Assembly (NCBI GenBank): GCA_039545355.1
Contig: BCJJ01000018.1
Location: 496,001-560,000, forward strand
DNA length: 64,000 nucleotides
From: Trichosporon coremiiforme
Taxonomy: Eukaryota > Basidiomycota > Tremellomycetes > Trichosporonales > Trichosporonaceae
Reading direction: 5' to 3'
Shown: one piece after another, positions 11,600 to 22,952 of the stretch
Numbering within the stretch: the first letter of the stretch is position 1
How the letters are laid out: every line of letters begins with the position of its first letter
Position numbers and translations under genes: made by a program
Notes under the pieces: generated by a model
What the model was told of the DNA's origin: nothing
Database searches by the model: none
Seen by the model: the letters and a program-made list of their open reading frames with translations, nothing else

Positions 11600-13090
11600 A
11601 TGTCGACTGAGCAGGACTTCACCAAGCGCAAGCTCTGGGGGTGAGCTCAAGAAGAGCGGCATTCAAGCTAACGTTGCAGCGGCCGTTTCACGGGCTCCAC
11701 CGACCCTCTGTGAGTGATCGGCGCAGTGATGTGAGATGCGACGGGCGCTGACGGCAGGATGCACGAGTACAACCAGTCGCTCAAGTACGACAACCGCATG
11801 TACGCCGCCGATGTCAAGGGTTCGATCGCGTTCTCCAAGGCTCTGCTCAAGGCCGGTATCCTGACCGAGGCTGAGCAGAAGGAGATCACCCGTGGCCTCA
11901 AGGAGGTCGAGCAGGAGTGGGCTGAGAACAAGTTCGTCATCCAGGCCGACGACGAGGACATCCACACTGCCAACGAGCGCCGTCTTTCCGAGATTGTCGG
12001 CAAGGACATCGGCGGCAAGCTTCACACCGGCCGCTCGCGCAACGACCAGGTCGCTACCGACATGCGCATCTGGCTCATGGACGAGACCGCCAAGGTCGAC
12101 AAGTACCTCTCTGACCTGCTCACTGTCATGGTCTCGCGCGCCGAGAAGGAGACCGACGCCATTCTCCCCGGTTACACGCACCTGCAGCGTGCCCAGCCCG
12201 TGCGCTGGTCGCACGTCCTGCTCTCGCACGCGCAGAGCTTCATCAACGACCTGCAGCGTCTCCGCGAGCTCGTCCCCCGTATCTCTGTCCTGCCCCTCGG
12301 CTCTGCCGCCCTCGCCGGCAACCCGTACGGACTCGACCGCGAGCTGCTCCGCCAGGAGCTCGGCTTCCAGTCCATCGGCGAGAACTCGATGCACGCCGTT
12401 GCGGACCGTGACTTCGTCGTCGAGTGGCTCCAGTGGGCTTCGCTCATGATGATCCACATGTCGCGTCTTGCCGAGGACCTCATCATCTACTCGTCTGCCG
12501 AGTTTGGCTTCGTCACCCTCTCGGACGCCTACTCGACCGGCTCGTCCATTATGCCCCAGAAGAAGAACCCGGACTCGTGCGAGCTCCTCCGTGGCAAGTC
12601 GGGCCGTGTCTTTGGCCAGATGGCCGGCTTCATGATGTCCCTCAAGGGCATTCCGTCGACGTACAACAAGGACCTGCAGGAGGACAAGGAGCCCCTCTTC
12701 GACGCCGTCGACACTGTCTCGGCCTCGCTCCAGATCGCCGAGGGCGTCATCGCCACCCTCACCGTCAACAAGGACAACATGGCCAAGGCCCTCTCCATGG
12801 ACCTCCTCGCGACCGACGTTGCTGACTACCTCGTCCGCAAGGGCGTTCCCTTCCGTGAGACGCACCACATCTCTGGCCGCTCCGTCGCCCTCGCCGAGGC
12901 TACCCAGCGCCAGATCTCCGACCTCACCATGGACGAGTGGAAGCAGCTCTCCCCCCTCTTCACCGAGGACATCAAGGACGTCTTCAACTTTGAGAACTCG
13001 GTCGAGAAGCGCAACGCCATCGGCGGCCCTGCCCGTGAGATGATCCAGCGCCAGGTCGACATCGCCCGCGAGCGCATCGCCCGCAAGTAA
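11600..13090 (+). CDS. ARG4: Argininosuccinate lyase
   Basis: Last step of arginine biosynthesis: splits argininosuccinate to arginine and fumarate. Exons are 11600-11640, 11680-11709 (30 nt) and 11758-13090, giving 467 residues, the normal length. The N-terminus [19 protein letters not shown] is assembled across both introns. The fumarase/aspartase superfamily signature [12 protein letters not shown] lies near residue 285 and includes the mobile-loop catalytic Ser. The general region around His in [13 protein letters not shown] is near 165. [12 protein letters not shown] provides further substrate-site residues. The start is the first ATG of the joined frame, with AAAA immediately before it. 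Confidence 0.97.
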
Positions 13091-13312
13091 ACTTGCAATC
13101 CCCTTTCACCCCACAACTCTTGTTTTCTCCTAGATTAGCATTTACTTAAGCAGTCAAAATGTGCATCATGCATTGTCCTTGAGGCCCCAGAACAGATTAT
13201 CTGGAACGAAGACCGGCCAGGAACAACCACGAGGACGATGAATGGCTACAATATGCATACAGGGAGCACGGGTGATAGTGTGTACAACAGGCAGATACTC
13301 CAACTTCAAGTC

Positions 13313-14067
13313 TCAACGACGGAACAGCCTCTTCCTCGCGCGCAGCCCGGTCGTGCTCCTCTGACTAGGCGGTGCGCCAGAGGGTGCGCCGAGCAGTCCG
13401 CGCTCCTGGAGCCGCTGCTTCGCGAGCTGGAAGTGGTACGGCTGCAGCGGTCCCGCGGGGTGCGCCGAGTGCGGCTGCATCTCGCGCGCCGTCTCGACGA
13501 CATCGGCTACAAAGATCTTGACCATACCCGCCACAACGGCTGTGAGGTTGTTCGGGATGTGCTGGTCGTAAAGGTCCTTGTTGAGCTGGGTGTTAGCTTG
13601 ACGCAAGGCGTGAAGCTGCGTGTATGACGGCACAGCTGGCACGTAAAGATGCGCAGCCAAGAGCGCAATACGTACCTTCTTCACGACCGCCTTGGGGATG
13701 ACTGCAGACCGGAACGCATCAAAGCGCTTCCCCTGCTCTTCGTCGAGGATACCGCGGAGCAACCTGATGTCAGCTTCCTTTCTCGACAGCACAGCTTGAT
13801 AGCGTATCTGGTAACTAACAGGCTCTCGTCTCTTCTCCGCTTCGCTTCACGCTTCACATCCGCTCCCGTCGCCGCCTGCGGCTGCTGCTCGCCCTCGTCC
13901 TCGTCGTCATCCTCGTCGCCGTCACCGCGTTGCCGCTCGCCCTCTGCCGCGACCAGGTCGTCGGCGGAGACATCGATCTCCTCCTCCTCGTCCTTATCCT
14001 TCTTGGCGCGCTTGCGCTTCTTCGCGGGCGAGTTGACCGACGCGCTCGGCAGGGCGAGGTTGGCCAT
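13313..14067 (-). CDS. TAF11: TFIID subunit TAF11
   Basis: Histone-fold subunit of TFIID that pairs with TAF13 in RNA polymerase II pre-initiation. Exons are 14067-13820, 13763-13676 and 13585-13313, giving 202 residues. The N-terminus is charged: a basic KKRKRAKKDKDEEEE stretch followed by acidic runs. The conserved TAF11 histone fold begins DEEQGKRFDAFRSAVIPKAV and continues through NNLTAVVAGMVKIFVADVVE. The second intron uses GTACGT rather than GTGAGT and is 90 nt. Joining AVVKK to LNKDLYDQ restores the fold. Start at 14067 chosen because upstream in-frame sequence looks like UTR; a longer start at 14166 is possible. Confidence 0.9.
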
Positions 14068-14249
14068 GCTGCTGTCGTGTGGTGGTTGGGTGATAGGTAT
14101 TAGCGAGAGTGAGCCGGGATCGAGTTCAGTTCGTGACAACATCAGGCGCAAGGGTACGAAATACATCCGCTAATCAGTTGATGATACAAGTTGTCTATAG
14201 CCTTAATAACCTAAAATTCTAATATGAAACCTTCTCAGTTTCCATTCCT

Positions 14250-16850
14250 CTACTCCTGGGTGTCGTTGTCGTCCATGACGATGAGGGCCTCGACGTCGGA
14301 CAGGATGCGAAGGAAGTCCCCTGTCCGTTAGCTAGATCAGGCAATCGGGTAACTCACAAAGGTGACCCTGGGCGCGGGCGTTGCCCTCAAGCGTCCTGGG
14401 ATCGGTGCCGTTCTGAGGCTGTTGAAGCGCATCGAGCAGGGTGCTCGCAACGAAGCGGATTTTGGCGACGAGCGAGATGCTGTTCACCGCAATAACCTCG
14501 ATGCGAATCTTTGACAGAATGACGAGCAGGTCGCTCGCAATCTGGTGCTTCTCCTCGTCCAGGAAGCGCGTTCGCGGCGGCGGGCGACGGCGGACCGGAG
14601 CGCCGGGCGGCTGATTGCCCTCCAGGCTGCTAAACTCCTTGTCCTGCAGAATGCCAAGTTCCTCGCGGTACTGCAATGCAATGTAGCGCACCATCTGCTG
14701 CGTGACGTAAATGTTCGCCTGTTGAACGAGGAACGTGTCCTTTACAATCGCGCGGTTGGCCGTTGGGTCGAACAGCAGCTGGCGGATATCTGCGGAGACC
14801 TGAGCGTCCCAATGCTCGTCGATTCTATAGTCAGTTCATGAACGTTCCTCGCAGCTTACAATGCCATTGCCGACGCGGCTGTGCCGTTGATGTCGATCTT
14901 GAGTGCCGGCGGACAGTCGTCCATCAGGGTCATGACCTGATGGAAGATCTCTTCGACCTCGTTGAGGCGGACCTGCAGCGCGACACCAGACGGAGGCTTG
15001 ACCTTGTCATGACGCTTCTTGTCCAGAAGCTGGCCCAGGAGGCGGAACAGCTTGCTAATGTAATAGAACCCGGCAAGGACAGGCTCGTGCCCCTCGGGCG
15101 GCTGGAGATAGCCCTCCTCGGTAACGAATTCGTCGTCCAACGGCGAGGGCAGCGTCACATCGCTGCAGTCCACCTCATGCCAAACCACGGGCTGATTGTC
15201 CACAGCAGCATCCGTCTTGTCGCCGCCATACAGCAGCCAGAATACCCTCTTTCTCATCTCGCGCTCAATGGGGTTGACGTCCTTGTAGCTCTGCCGTGTC
15301 AGTTCGGGAGCCGCCACAAAACTCACGGCTTCCTCATGCAAGCGCATCTTCATAGCCAGGAAGCAGTTCGATCCCCACAGCTGAGAGCACATCAAACTGT
15401 TTCCCGAGTGATCATCTGCAACACAGTGGCTGGACGTCAGCGGCGATCAGACTGGCAGACCTACAAGTATAAGATGATGTTGCGGTTGATAGTAAGCTGG
15501 GAGAAGTCGCGGTCAAGATAGCTCTTCACGGCACGGCTGCAGTTGGCAAACAAAGTCTTGATCTCCTGTTTGGACAGGGCCACGAAACTTCTCGGCATCT
15601 GGACGAGTGTCACCTCGACAACAGCGAGCACGAGCGCGACCCATTCCTCCTGACCTGGCTGTTCCTCACGTCTGCTGTGCAGGTTGCGCATGAATGTCGG
15701 CTTGTGAAGTGCCGGAATGAGGCAGTACACATAGTCGAAGTACAGGTCGATGGCGTGGTGGAGGAGGGGGCGGGGAATGATGGCCTCGAGCGGGTTGACG
15801 TTGCTTGGCATCATGTAGTTCGAGTTGTAGTTCGGCGAGGTCTGGGGACCGGACAGTCGGCGGTGAGTATCCATCGCCGCAGGGTCTCCGGCGGGACCTC
15901 CACTGCTCATGAAGCTCAGTGATAACCGGGGTCGGTCCGATGTTGATGCGAGGGGGTCGGCGCCACTTTGGTGCGCGGCCACCGTGCGGGCGAGCGCAGG
16001 TCCCCAATCATCGACAGTATCTCTTCCGCGAGGTATCGGCTGGCCGCCTCCTTGCACGGAAAGGGCACTTCGGTGCAAGGCGTTCTGATTGGCAAGGGTG
16101 CCAGGACCGGGGCCGCCGAGGACGTCGTCGCGTAAATCGACCGCGAACTTGGGAACAGGCCGTCCGCTCATGTCCATGCTCTCGTTAAGAGCAGCCTGGC
16201 TCAGAGCCTGCATGCGCTTAAGGTACCTGGGACGTTAGTAGGATCGATGGAACACTACATACATGTTTGGCGGACCACGTTTCTTCGGCTTGTACTTGAA
16301 TGTACCTGGCGGGTCAGCCGCAGCGGCGACATAGGGAGTGATAATAATAGAAGGAAGGATGACTTACAGGCCATGCCGAGCTGCTTGCAGTGCGTGCATA
16401 CATCGATGGTTGGTGAATCGGTCGGCGCGCTTCCAGGCGGTGGCCTGTCGCACTTCACTCTGCGATGTTAGCGTTTGGTATGGTCAATGGATTGTTGAAA
16501 CTCACTTCCTCGCCCTGCAAGCTTTATCCGGTGATCAGTATCTATACCCGCATGCGTTCGGCGTATCTACTTACCGTCACATGATTCTAATGTCGTCAGC
16601 TACCTATGCACGAAAGACTTTGCTCAGCCAGGGGGTACATACGTGTTTGTCTGGTCTTCTTGGGTTTCTTGTCCTTGTCCTTGGACGCCTCGTCTTTCCG
16701 CTTCTTCGTGCCGGAGGTGGCGGTTGGTTGTTTACCGTCGTCGCCGCCGCCCGAATTTTGGTTATCGTGGGTGGAATTCGGGTCGGCGGAGGCTAGTGAG
16801 GGGATGGGGGGGTCGACGAGGGGGTCGGTGGCTCCTTCTGAGGTCACCAT
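14250..16850 (-). CDS. Zn2Cys6 fungal transcription factor
   Basis: Nuclear regulator of unknown target. Ten exons: 16850-16643, 16586-16575, 16521-16506, 16459-16368, 16305-16263, 16226-15465, 15396-15327, 15290-14860, 14824-14358 and 14320-14250; 723 residues. The phases close exactly. The binuclear zinc cluster is split over four exons and reads SCDACRARKVKCD, then CTHCKQLGMAC, giving all six cysteines (C-x2-C-x6-C ... C-x2-C-x6-C). Two of these exons are only 12 and 16 nt. A basic linker (KYKPKKRGPP) and a Fungal_trans-type middle domain follow (RPLLHHAIDLYFDYVYCLIP, CSQLWGSNCFLAMKMRLHEE, REMRKRVFWLLY). The 36-nt intron at 15326-15291 is stop-free. Function cannot be inferred from neighbours. 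Confidence 0.9.
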
Positions 16851-17505
16851 GACGAGTCGCCAAGGGTGTGGGGAGTAGCCGGTGTAGCGTCTCGCTCGAC
16901 GATGACAGACACAAGCAGAGTGGTGAGTTGGTAGTGCTGAAGCGGGTGTGTGGTTCAAGTGGTAGAGGCAGCGAGAGACACCGATTGGATTGCGGGGCTA
17001 CGGGCTCGCTAAACACAACCAGGGACGGGATCAAAGCTCGGCTGCCCGTGGATTGACTGGGTTGCGGGTTGCGGGTTGCGGGGTCGAGTAGCGTACGGTA
17101 CGCGGTACGGCTGCACGGTCGAGTGATACCGGGCCACCTATTCTGTTCTGTATACCCTGCCTCGCCCTGATTCCCCTGAGCGGCATGCCCACGCTCCGTG
17201 CCCTCCATATCCACCAGTACCCCCCTCGGATCAATTATAACTGGCTGAACCACGTAGACGCCGACTTTTCGTGCCGCATCCGCTTTCCCCAGCTCGTCGG
17301 AAAAACGAACCTACCCAGATACGCTCGCACGCACGACGCTAACACTCCCTATTAGGTATCCATGTGTCAGGTATCTAAAGAATGCATGAATCATGCTCGT
17401 CCGTCTATGGAATGATGATGCTAACTAGTTCAAATTGCGGTGGATGTCAAGTGTGGTGTGTTACAAATGCCTACATCGTGCTTCGTATTCGAGACATCGT
17501 CTCAC
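16851..17505. other. Intergenic: promoter of the Zn2Cys6 gene and 3' flank of RRP6
   Basis: No gene is seen. The region contains a GGGTTGC repeat (three perfect copies, 17059-17079) and a near-perfect palindrome GCGTAC-G-GTACGC (17091-17103), both upstream of the transcription-factor start. A GTAAGT donor-like site sits exactly at the end of the RRP6 frame, so a further RRP6 3' exon cannot be excluded. Confidence 0.5.
17059..17079. repeat. (GGGTTGC)x3 tandem repeat
   Basis: Three perfect 7-bp units about 210 bp upstream of the Zn2Cys6 gene start. It resembles telomeric G-strand composition but is too short and too internal to be a telomere. Confidence 0.85.
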
Positions 17506-20411
17506 TTACATGAACGTTCCCGAGCGGTTCCCACTCTTGGGTGCAGTCGCATCGGGCGCGGGCCGACGGAACGCCGACGTATCAATGCCTAAGCCAGCGT
17601 CAGCAAACATCCCGGTCAAGTCGTATCTAAGAAACTCACCCGTCCTCTTTTTGGAATCACCCTTACTGTCGTGCTTCGCCTTCTTTGCCTTGCGTTGGTT
17701 GGTTGCGGCCTTTGCAGGCTCATCCAGCAGATTGGCCTCGTTCTCATAGCTGAAGGTGGGGATGTCACCCGCTTTGACCTTCTGCTTCTTCACCGGCTTC
17801 TTCTTCTCAGCCTTGGTATCGCCAGATGTTTCGGCACTGTCAGCCGCGGGCGATGGCGACGTCTTCTTCACCTTCTTAGCCTTCTTCTTCTTCACAGATA
17901 CGATGCCGTCGCTATCAACGGTGGCCTTGAGAGCCCCCGAGGTCGCGACCTCCACCTCGGCTGTCGTCTCGGCTGGCTGAGCGGCCTTCTTAGTGGTGGT
18001 GGCTGTGGTTGTCTGATCGGATGTGGCATTTTTCCGATTAGCCGCCGGTACAAACGGTACCGTCTCAGGAGCTGGGAGGGACGATCCAGGGGCCTCCACC
18101 TCCATCTTCGGTGCCGCAATCGTAGGTGCAAGTGCTGTGAAGATGCTTGACTGGACAGCGCTGAAACCAGGCGAGCCCTTGCGCGAGGAACGTCCACTGC
18201 CTGGAGCAGACAACGTGCTTCCGAACAGCGAGGACGACGCTTTACGGGAGGACTTGGTTGGGCTAGACGCCTTCTTCTTGTTCAAGGTCGAACCGAAAAG
18301 AGAGGACGAGGGAGGTGTGGCAGCAGCTCCGGTCTCGATGCTCGACCAAACATCCACGACGGGACCCGCCTTTGGGAGCTTCTTTGCCGGGGTGGCCACA
18401 GACTGAGCCCTCGAAGTTGTGCCTGACATCGGAGTGAGGCTCTTCGATGGGCTCTTGGAAGGGCTTCCTGCACGGAAAGCAGCGGCGGCGTTCTTGATGA
18501 CTTCAGCGATCTCGTCCGCACGTGCATATGCCTCAGCGGATTGATGCACAAGAGTGCGAGCCAAAACCGACGCGTTGTTGGGACGGAGATGCGAGAGCTG
18601 GATGAGCACCTGATTGGAAAGTACATAGCTATACGTCAGTACCGCTCTGGCCGGTTGTCACTCACTGAGGGCTCTCATCAAGACCACGAGCAAGAGTGTC
18701 GCGCCACTGGTGGAGGGCCTTGAACACCCAGCCCACTTCCTCCTTCATGACGTCCTTCTTGCCGAGCTTCTTCGATAAATTGGCCCATCCATTCATGCCC
18801 TGTCCCTTCACGGGGTCGTATCCATCGCGCTGGTACAGCTTCAGAGCAGTTTCCGAGGAAAGGTCCAAGACCTTGCGCATGGCTCGCTGGGGGTTCGGCT
18901 TGGGGGTCTGCCCCTCAACCGAAGGCGAAGGCGTGCGCGAGGCGCGCGCGATCAGGGCATTGCGGAGATTGTCGTAGATGTAGAGCAGGAAGTGCGTGTC
19001 AGAACGGGCGTACTTCATCATCTCATCTGGAATGGGTCGAATGCGCCAGTCGGCCATCTGGTAGCGCTTGTCGGGCTCAAAGTCGCAGTAGAGCTGAAGT
19101 AAGCTGGCGAGAGAGAACTTGGGGAATTCCAAGACCTTGGTCGCATGATAGGTGTCGAACAGGTTAACAATGTAGATGTCAAAATCCTCCTGTAGCCAGA
19201 CAATGTCGGAGTCGGCACCGTGGAACACCTTGACGACGGTCGGGTCCGCAAAGACATGCCCAAGCTTGTGTTCGCGCAGCTCAGCCCGAAGAGCAAGGGT
19301 GTCGATGATCCAATCACCGTCACGCGTGCTGATCTGCATGAGACAGGTGAAGCCGTAGTACGATCGTTGATTGTGGTGCTCCAGGTCCACGGCGATCTCC
19401 TTCGCCTTCTTCAGGGTCTCAGTGAGAGCGGCAAGCTGCTCAGGAGTGTCGATGAACTCGAACGGCGTGTCCTCGAACGACTTCGGTCTGATGGGGGTCG
19501 ACGACGTGAACATGGACGTCGGGTACGGAAGATGACGAGTCTCGTAGTAATACGGGTGCTGCTCGAACTTTGCGATCTTCTCACGGCGGGCAGTGATCTT
19601 CTTCGGGTCGTCGTCCATTTCGCCCATAGGCCACGAATCATCCTCACCGATGTTGTGGCCGAGAGGCACCATCGCGTGCTCCTTAACGGGTAGCGTGGGG
19701 GACCACCGCGCATCGGGAGAGTTGTCGACGCCATCCTTGAACAGCAGCTGAGGCTTGGCGATGCCAGGAGCGTTGAAGAGATGGGTTGGCAGCCTAGCTT
19801 GTGATGTCTGCGAGAAGGGGCCAGGGAGCTTCTGTCCAGCTTTGGCAGCGAGAGACGGCTTGATGTCAATGGCAGCCTTCTGCTTCTTCCCGTTGACTTC
19901 GTCCAGGTTCGAGTCCTAAACCGTCAGCAACATCTCGTTTCTCTGTACTCACGGCATCTTCCAGGAGAGCGTCAACGGGCTCAATAACCGTCGCCTGGAA
20001 GCTGTCCACGACGTCGTCCTCGTCGGTGACCTTCCTCCTCGGCTTGACCTTTCCACCAGCAGCCTTTGTTTTCTCCTGAGCTCCCTCAACAGCAAGCTGC
20101 AACAACTTGTCGGTGAGATCAAGCACACGTTGACCGGTGGCGTCCAGTCCCTTCGCGAACTTCCTATCGAGTGTACGGTGGAAGCCCAGATCCGACTTAT
20201 CCGGGAAGTCGGCCGCCGCCGACGTGCTGGCCTCGAGTGCCTTTGTCATGTTGTCGACAAAACCAGCAAAGTCAGTTGAGGGCTTTGAGGCAGGACCTGC
20301 CACAGCCGACGATGACCCTTCTGACTGAGCACGGGAAGACGGCTTACTTGACGGCTTGCTTGAAGAAGCCGCCTTCTTCCCCTTGCTCTTAGATCCGTTC
20401 CCGGGTGCCAT
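17506..20411 (-). CDS. RRP6: Nuclear exosome 3'-5' exoribonuclease Rrp6 (EXOSC10)
   Basis: Catalytic nuclease of the nuclear exosome, acting in rRNA, snoRNA and RNA-decay pathways. Exons are 20411-19953, 19915-18666, 18628-17640 and 17588-17506, giving about 926 residues. The N-terminal half holds the PMC2NT-like region (DLTDKLLQLAVEGAQ). The DEDDy exonuclease follows: Exo I IAVDLEHHNQRSYYG near residue 331, Exo II VFHGADSDIVWLQEDF and Exo III KYARSDTHFLLYIYD. An HRDC domain runs through LARGLDESP...YVLSNQVLIQL. The C-terminal third is Lys/Ser/Thr-rich and repetitive (lasso-like, KSPSKS, AKKVKKTSP). The last intron (51 nt, 17639-17589) is stop-free and a multiple of three, and the final exon ends at a TAA overlapping a GTAAGT, so the extreme C-terminus is the least certain part. 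Confidence 0.94.
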
Positions 20412-20907
20412 TGTCGCCAGTGGATTAATCGCTCAGCAAGAATGAGCTAACGTAGAAGGGCTCTGATGATGTGCAGAGATGTAAAGTTGCTGTTGATCTC
20501 CGTCGACGAGACTGATCGATGTTTCCTTGGTGCAGCCGGTACGAAGGCGCAACCTCAGTTGGGGTCGGGGTCGATGTTATTGTTCCGAATATGTTGGAAC
20601 GTGCCAAACAATCGATCTCCTGGTTGGGCGATTCAGAAGCGAGCGAGCCGTCGAGCGGAACACGACTTTGTGGTTATGGGTATAGAGTGCCGTGGGTGTG
20701 GTACAGGTGTATGTGAACCGGTTGCTCGTCCACTGTAGCAACAACAACACACGAAATCTTCGTTAGGTCATTGCAGGCAGGCGGTGGCCAAAATCAACAT
20801 GCGTGTTTACGTAACAGATTTTCACCATGTCCGAAAATCCAAAATCACCTCGACCTGAACTTTCAAAGACATCTCACTTGGCACTCTCGTGACACCAGCT
20901 CAGCGAC
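20412..20907. promoter_or_regulatory. Divergent promoter, RRP6 / MRPL46
   Basis: A 496-bp interval between two start codons with no recognisable coding sequence. It serves both genes by position; no specific site is identified. Confidence 0.45.
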
Positions 20908-21790
20908 ATGTCGTTCACGTTATCGGCTTCCGGACCCTCGAGGCAAGGTGAGATCAGGATTTAGGCAGCATTGCTCACCGCAGCCCTCGTTCGCGGCTTT
21001 TCGACGTCGGCTTCGGTCGCCGGAACGGCGGTCCTTTCCGCGTCTCTTCTCCTCTCGCGTAACCCCCTCCTCACCCCCTCCCTGCACCCCTTCGAGAAGG
21101 CCTACTACGAGCGCAACTTCAAGATTAGGCATGCTCTTTCGAACCCCGTCCCGAAGGACTTCTACTTCAAGACGGGATCGCTCTCTCTCCGTCGTTTCCA
21201 GGGATCGGAGCACGAGATGGAGACTCAGTGGTACGGCCAGAAGCTTGCGGGTCCGGCGCCCAAGATTGGTGACGTGCCTCCCGAGCCTGCGCACGACGAT
21301 GTCCCGCGTGACCACTGGGCGAAGCAGGACGAGGCCCGGGGAGAGAAGAGCTTGGAGCGTCGTCCGGAGGAGGAGGTCTACCTTCTTGTTCAGAGCAAGG
21401 GCAAGTGGGCCTTCCCCGGACAGGACATGCAGCAGGGCGAGGCGCTCGATGAGGCCATCTCCCGCATCACTGGAACGGAGGGAAGCCTGGACGGCAAGAC
21501 CATGGACACCTGGCTCGTCACCCGCAAGCCGATCGGTGTCATCCGCGACGGCGACAAGCGCGTAAGTCTGCTTCTGATGCCATCATGAACACCAGCTGAC
21601 TCTTCAGAACTTCTTCCTGCGCTCACACATCCTTGCCGGCGAGCCCAAGCCGACGAAGGAGTCCGGCATCAGCTCGTGGGCGTGGCTGAACGTTGAGGAG
21701 ATCGAGGAGCGTCTCAGGAAACAGGGAGACGAGAAGCTGTGGGACGGCGTGAAGGGCATGCTCGGCGTTGCTGCCGAGGAGGAGCTGTAA
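20908..21790 (+). CDS. MRPL46: Mitochondrial large-subunit ribosomal protein mL46
   Basis: Nudix-fold component of the mitochondrial large ribosomal subunit. Exons are 20908-20947, 20984-21561 and 21608-21790, giving 266 residues. The N-terminus (MSFTLSASGPSRQALVRGFS) is Arg/Ser-rich and fits a presequence. LHPFEKAYYERNFKIRHALS and KDFYFKTGSLSLRRF are typical of the N-terminal L46 region. The Nudix-like part carries PEEEVYLLVQSKGKWAFPGQ followed by GEALDEAISRITGTEGSLDG; it lacks a full Nudix box, as expected for this structural homologue. The C-terminus WLNVEEIEERLRKQGDEKLW matches the family. Confidence 0.88.
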
Positions 21791-22351
21791 GGAAGATGAT
21801 CACATTAGAGAGACACGTTCGGCGACTATATCACAAGCCGTCATAGGCGGCGGCATTATGCATTTCTCACCCTTTGCACAAACTGCGTGTGGGGCGTGTA
21901 ATAGTACAATTGGAGTTGAAAGGATACAGTCGACATCCGTCCAGCAGGGATGACGTGAGAGGAGGCGGAGAGCCTACTGAAAGCTGGGCACATATGAACG
22001 CCTTGCCAAGTCAGACCACTGGCTACACATAGCTGCAGCGAACCCATAGAGTGTCGAGGATGCTGTCTTCTGAAGCACTAAGAGGAGAAGAGGGGTCGAG
22101 GCCGAGCAGCGCGCCGCGTGTCCTCCATGATCGAGCCTCAATCGTTGAGCAATTCACGGCGACCCTGCGGCCAGACTGCCCTCCGACAAACAGGTGCCAA
22201 CGGTCTGGTTGAAGACGATACGCCCAAGCCGTTGACGGGCGGTGATCGTACAACCACGTGCCCTGAGTCATAGCGCGACACGTTCGCAATCTTCAACATG
22301 CTGATATGCTGAAGCCCCCAATGCCCCATGAAAGAGAAAGAGACTAAGGCT
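21791..22351. other. Intergenic, convergent; no gene seen
   Basis: A 560-bp stretch between MRPL46 and the small membrane protein gene. Short frames on both strands have no family resemblance or clear splice structure. Presumably 3' UTRs. Confidence 0.4.
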
Positions 22352-22600
22352 CTAGTCGATAGAGATGCGAAAGCGGCCCTTCACATCATAAAACGTTCTT
22401 CGGAGGTCGCGAAAGTTACTGTTCTCCTCGTGTGGGTTCAGGAGCATGAACACCACAATGACGAGGAAGACGGAGATCACGGCGACCGATACGATTCTTC
22501 GTCCAACGGTAGCGAGCGCGTCACTGCTGCCGTTTGGTGATACTGCAGGAACGGGGAGCAGTTCGTCCGCGAGCGACGGATAACGACGCTGTTGTGACAT
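22352..22600 (-). CDS. Small single-pass membrane protein, hypothetical
   Basis: A single-exon frame of 82 residues. A short polar N-terminus (MSQQRRYPSLADELLPVPAV) precedes one strong hydrophobic helix at about 37-52 (IVSVAVISVFLVIVVFMLL). A charged tail follows (NPHEENSNFRDLRRTFYDVK). There is no signal-peptide cleavage pattern, so it is likely a small anchored protein. Family and compartment are not recognised. A longer in-frame read upstream starts without a convincing context, and the ATG at 22600 is preferred. It is convergent with MRPL46 and divergent from the NAPE-PLD-like gene. Confidence 0.6.
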   Translation of the reverse strand: MSQQRRYPSLADELLPVPAVSPNGSSDALATVGRRIVSVAVISVFLVIVVFMLLNPHEENSNFRDLRRTFYDVKGRFRISID

Positions 22601-22952
22601 GTCGAACGTGCGGTGTGACGAAGAGTGACGAGAAGTGAGACGAAGTGACAGTCGGAACGCAGTTGCTGCTAGTGTGGTGTGTATGCCGCGCGGCTGGCTG
22701 CCATTTAATGTGGTTTCGTACACTTCCCGTCTTCTGGACAATCTTACCGTACCGACTGTGTGTGTTGTGCTCGAGAACTGGGCAACGACGACAGAAGCAG
22801 AACTTTTGAACACCGCCTGACGCATACGATATATCGACCTCCGTAATCAGCGCACAGCCGACGGAGCAGCCCGTGCCGGAAACACGTGCTTTTCATAAAC
22901 AATTTCGGGGACGGAGCGCGAGCTCTCCTGTATCCACCCACACCCTCACGAA
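22601..22952. promoter_or_regulatory. Divergent promoter, small membrane protein / NAPE-PLD-like gene
   Basis: A 352-bp interval between start codons. No coding sequence and no assigned element. Confidence 0.4.

Noticed and set aside
11663..12868. A 401-codon antisense frame over ARG4
   Set aside because: It arises from strong codon bias in ARG4; there is no motif and no splice structure on that strand.
17059..17079. Possible interstitial telomere repeat
   Set aside because: Only three GGGTTGC units, and the flanks are ordinary promoter and 3' UTR sequence.
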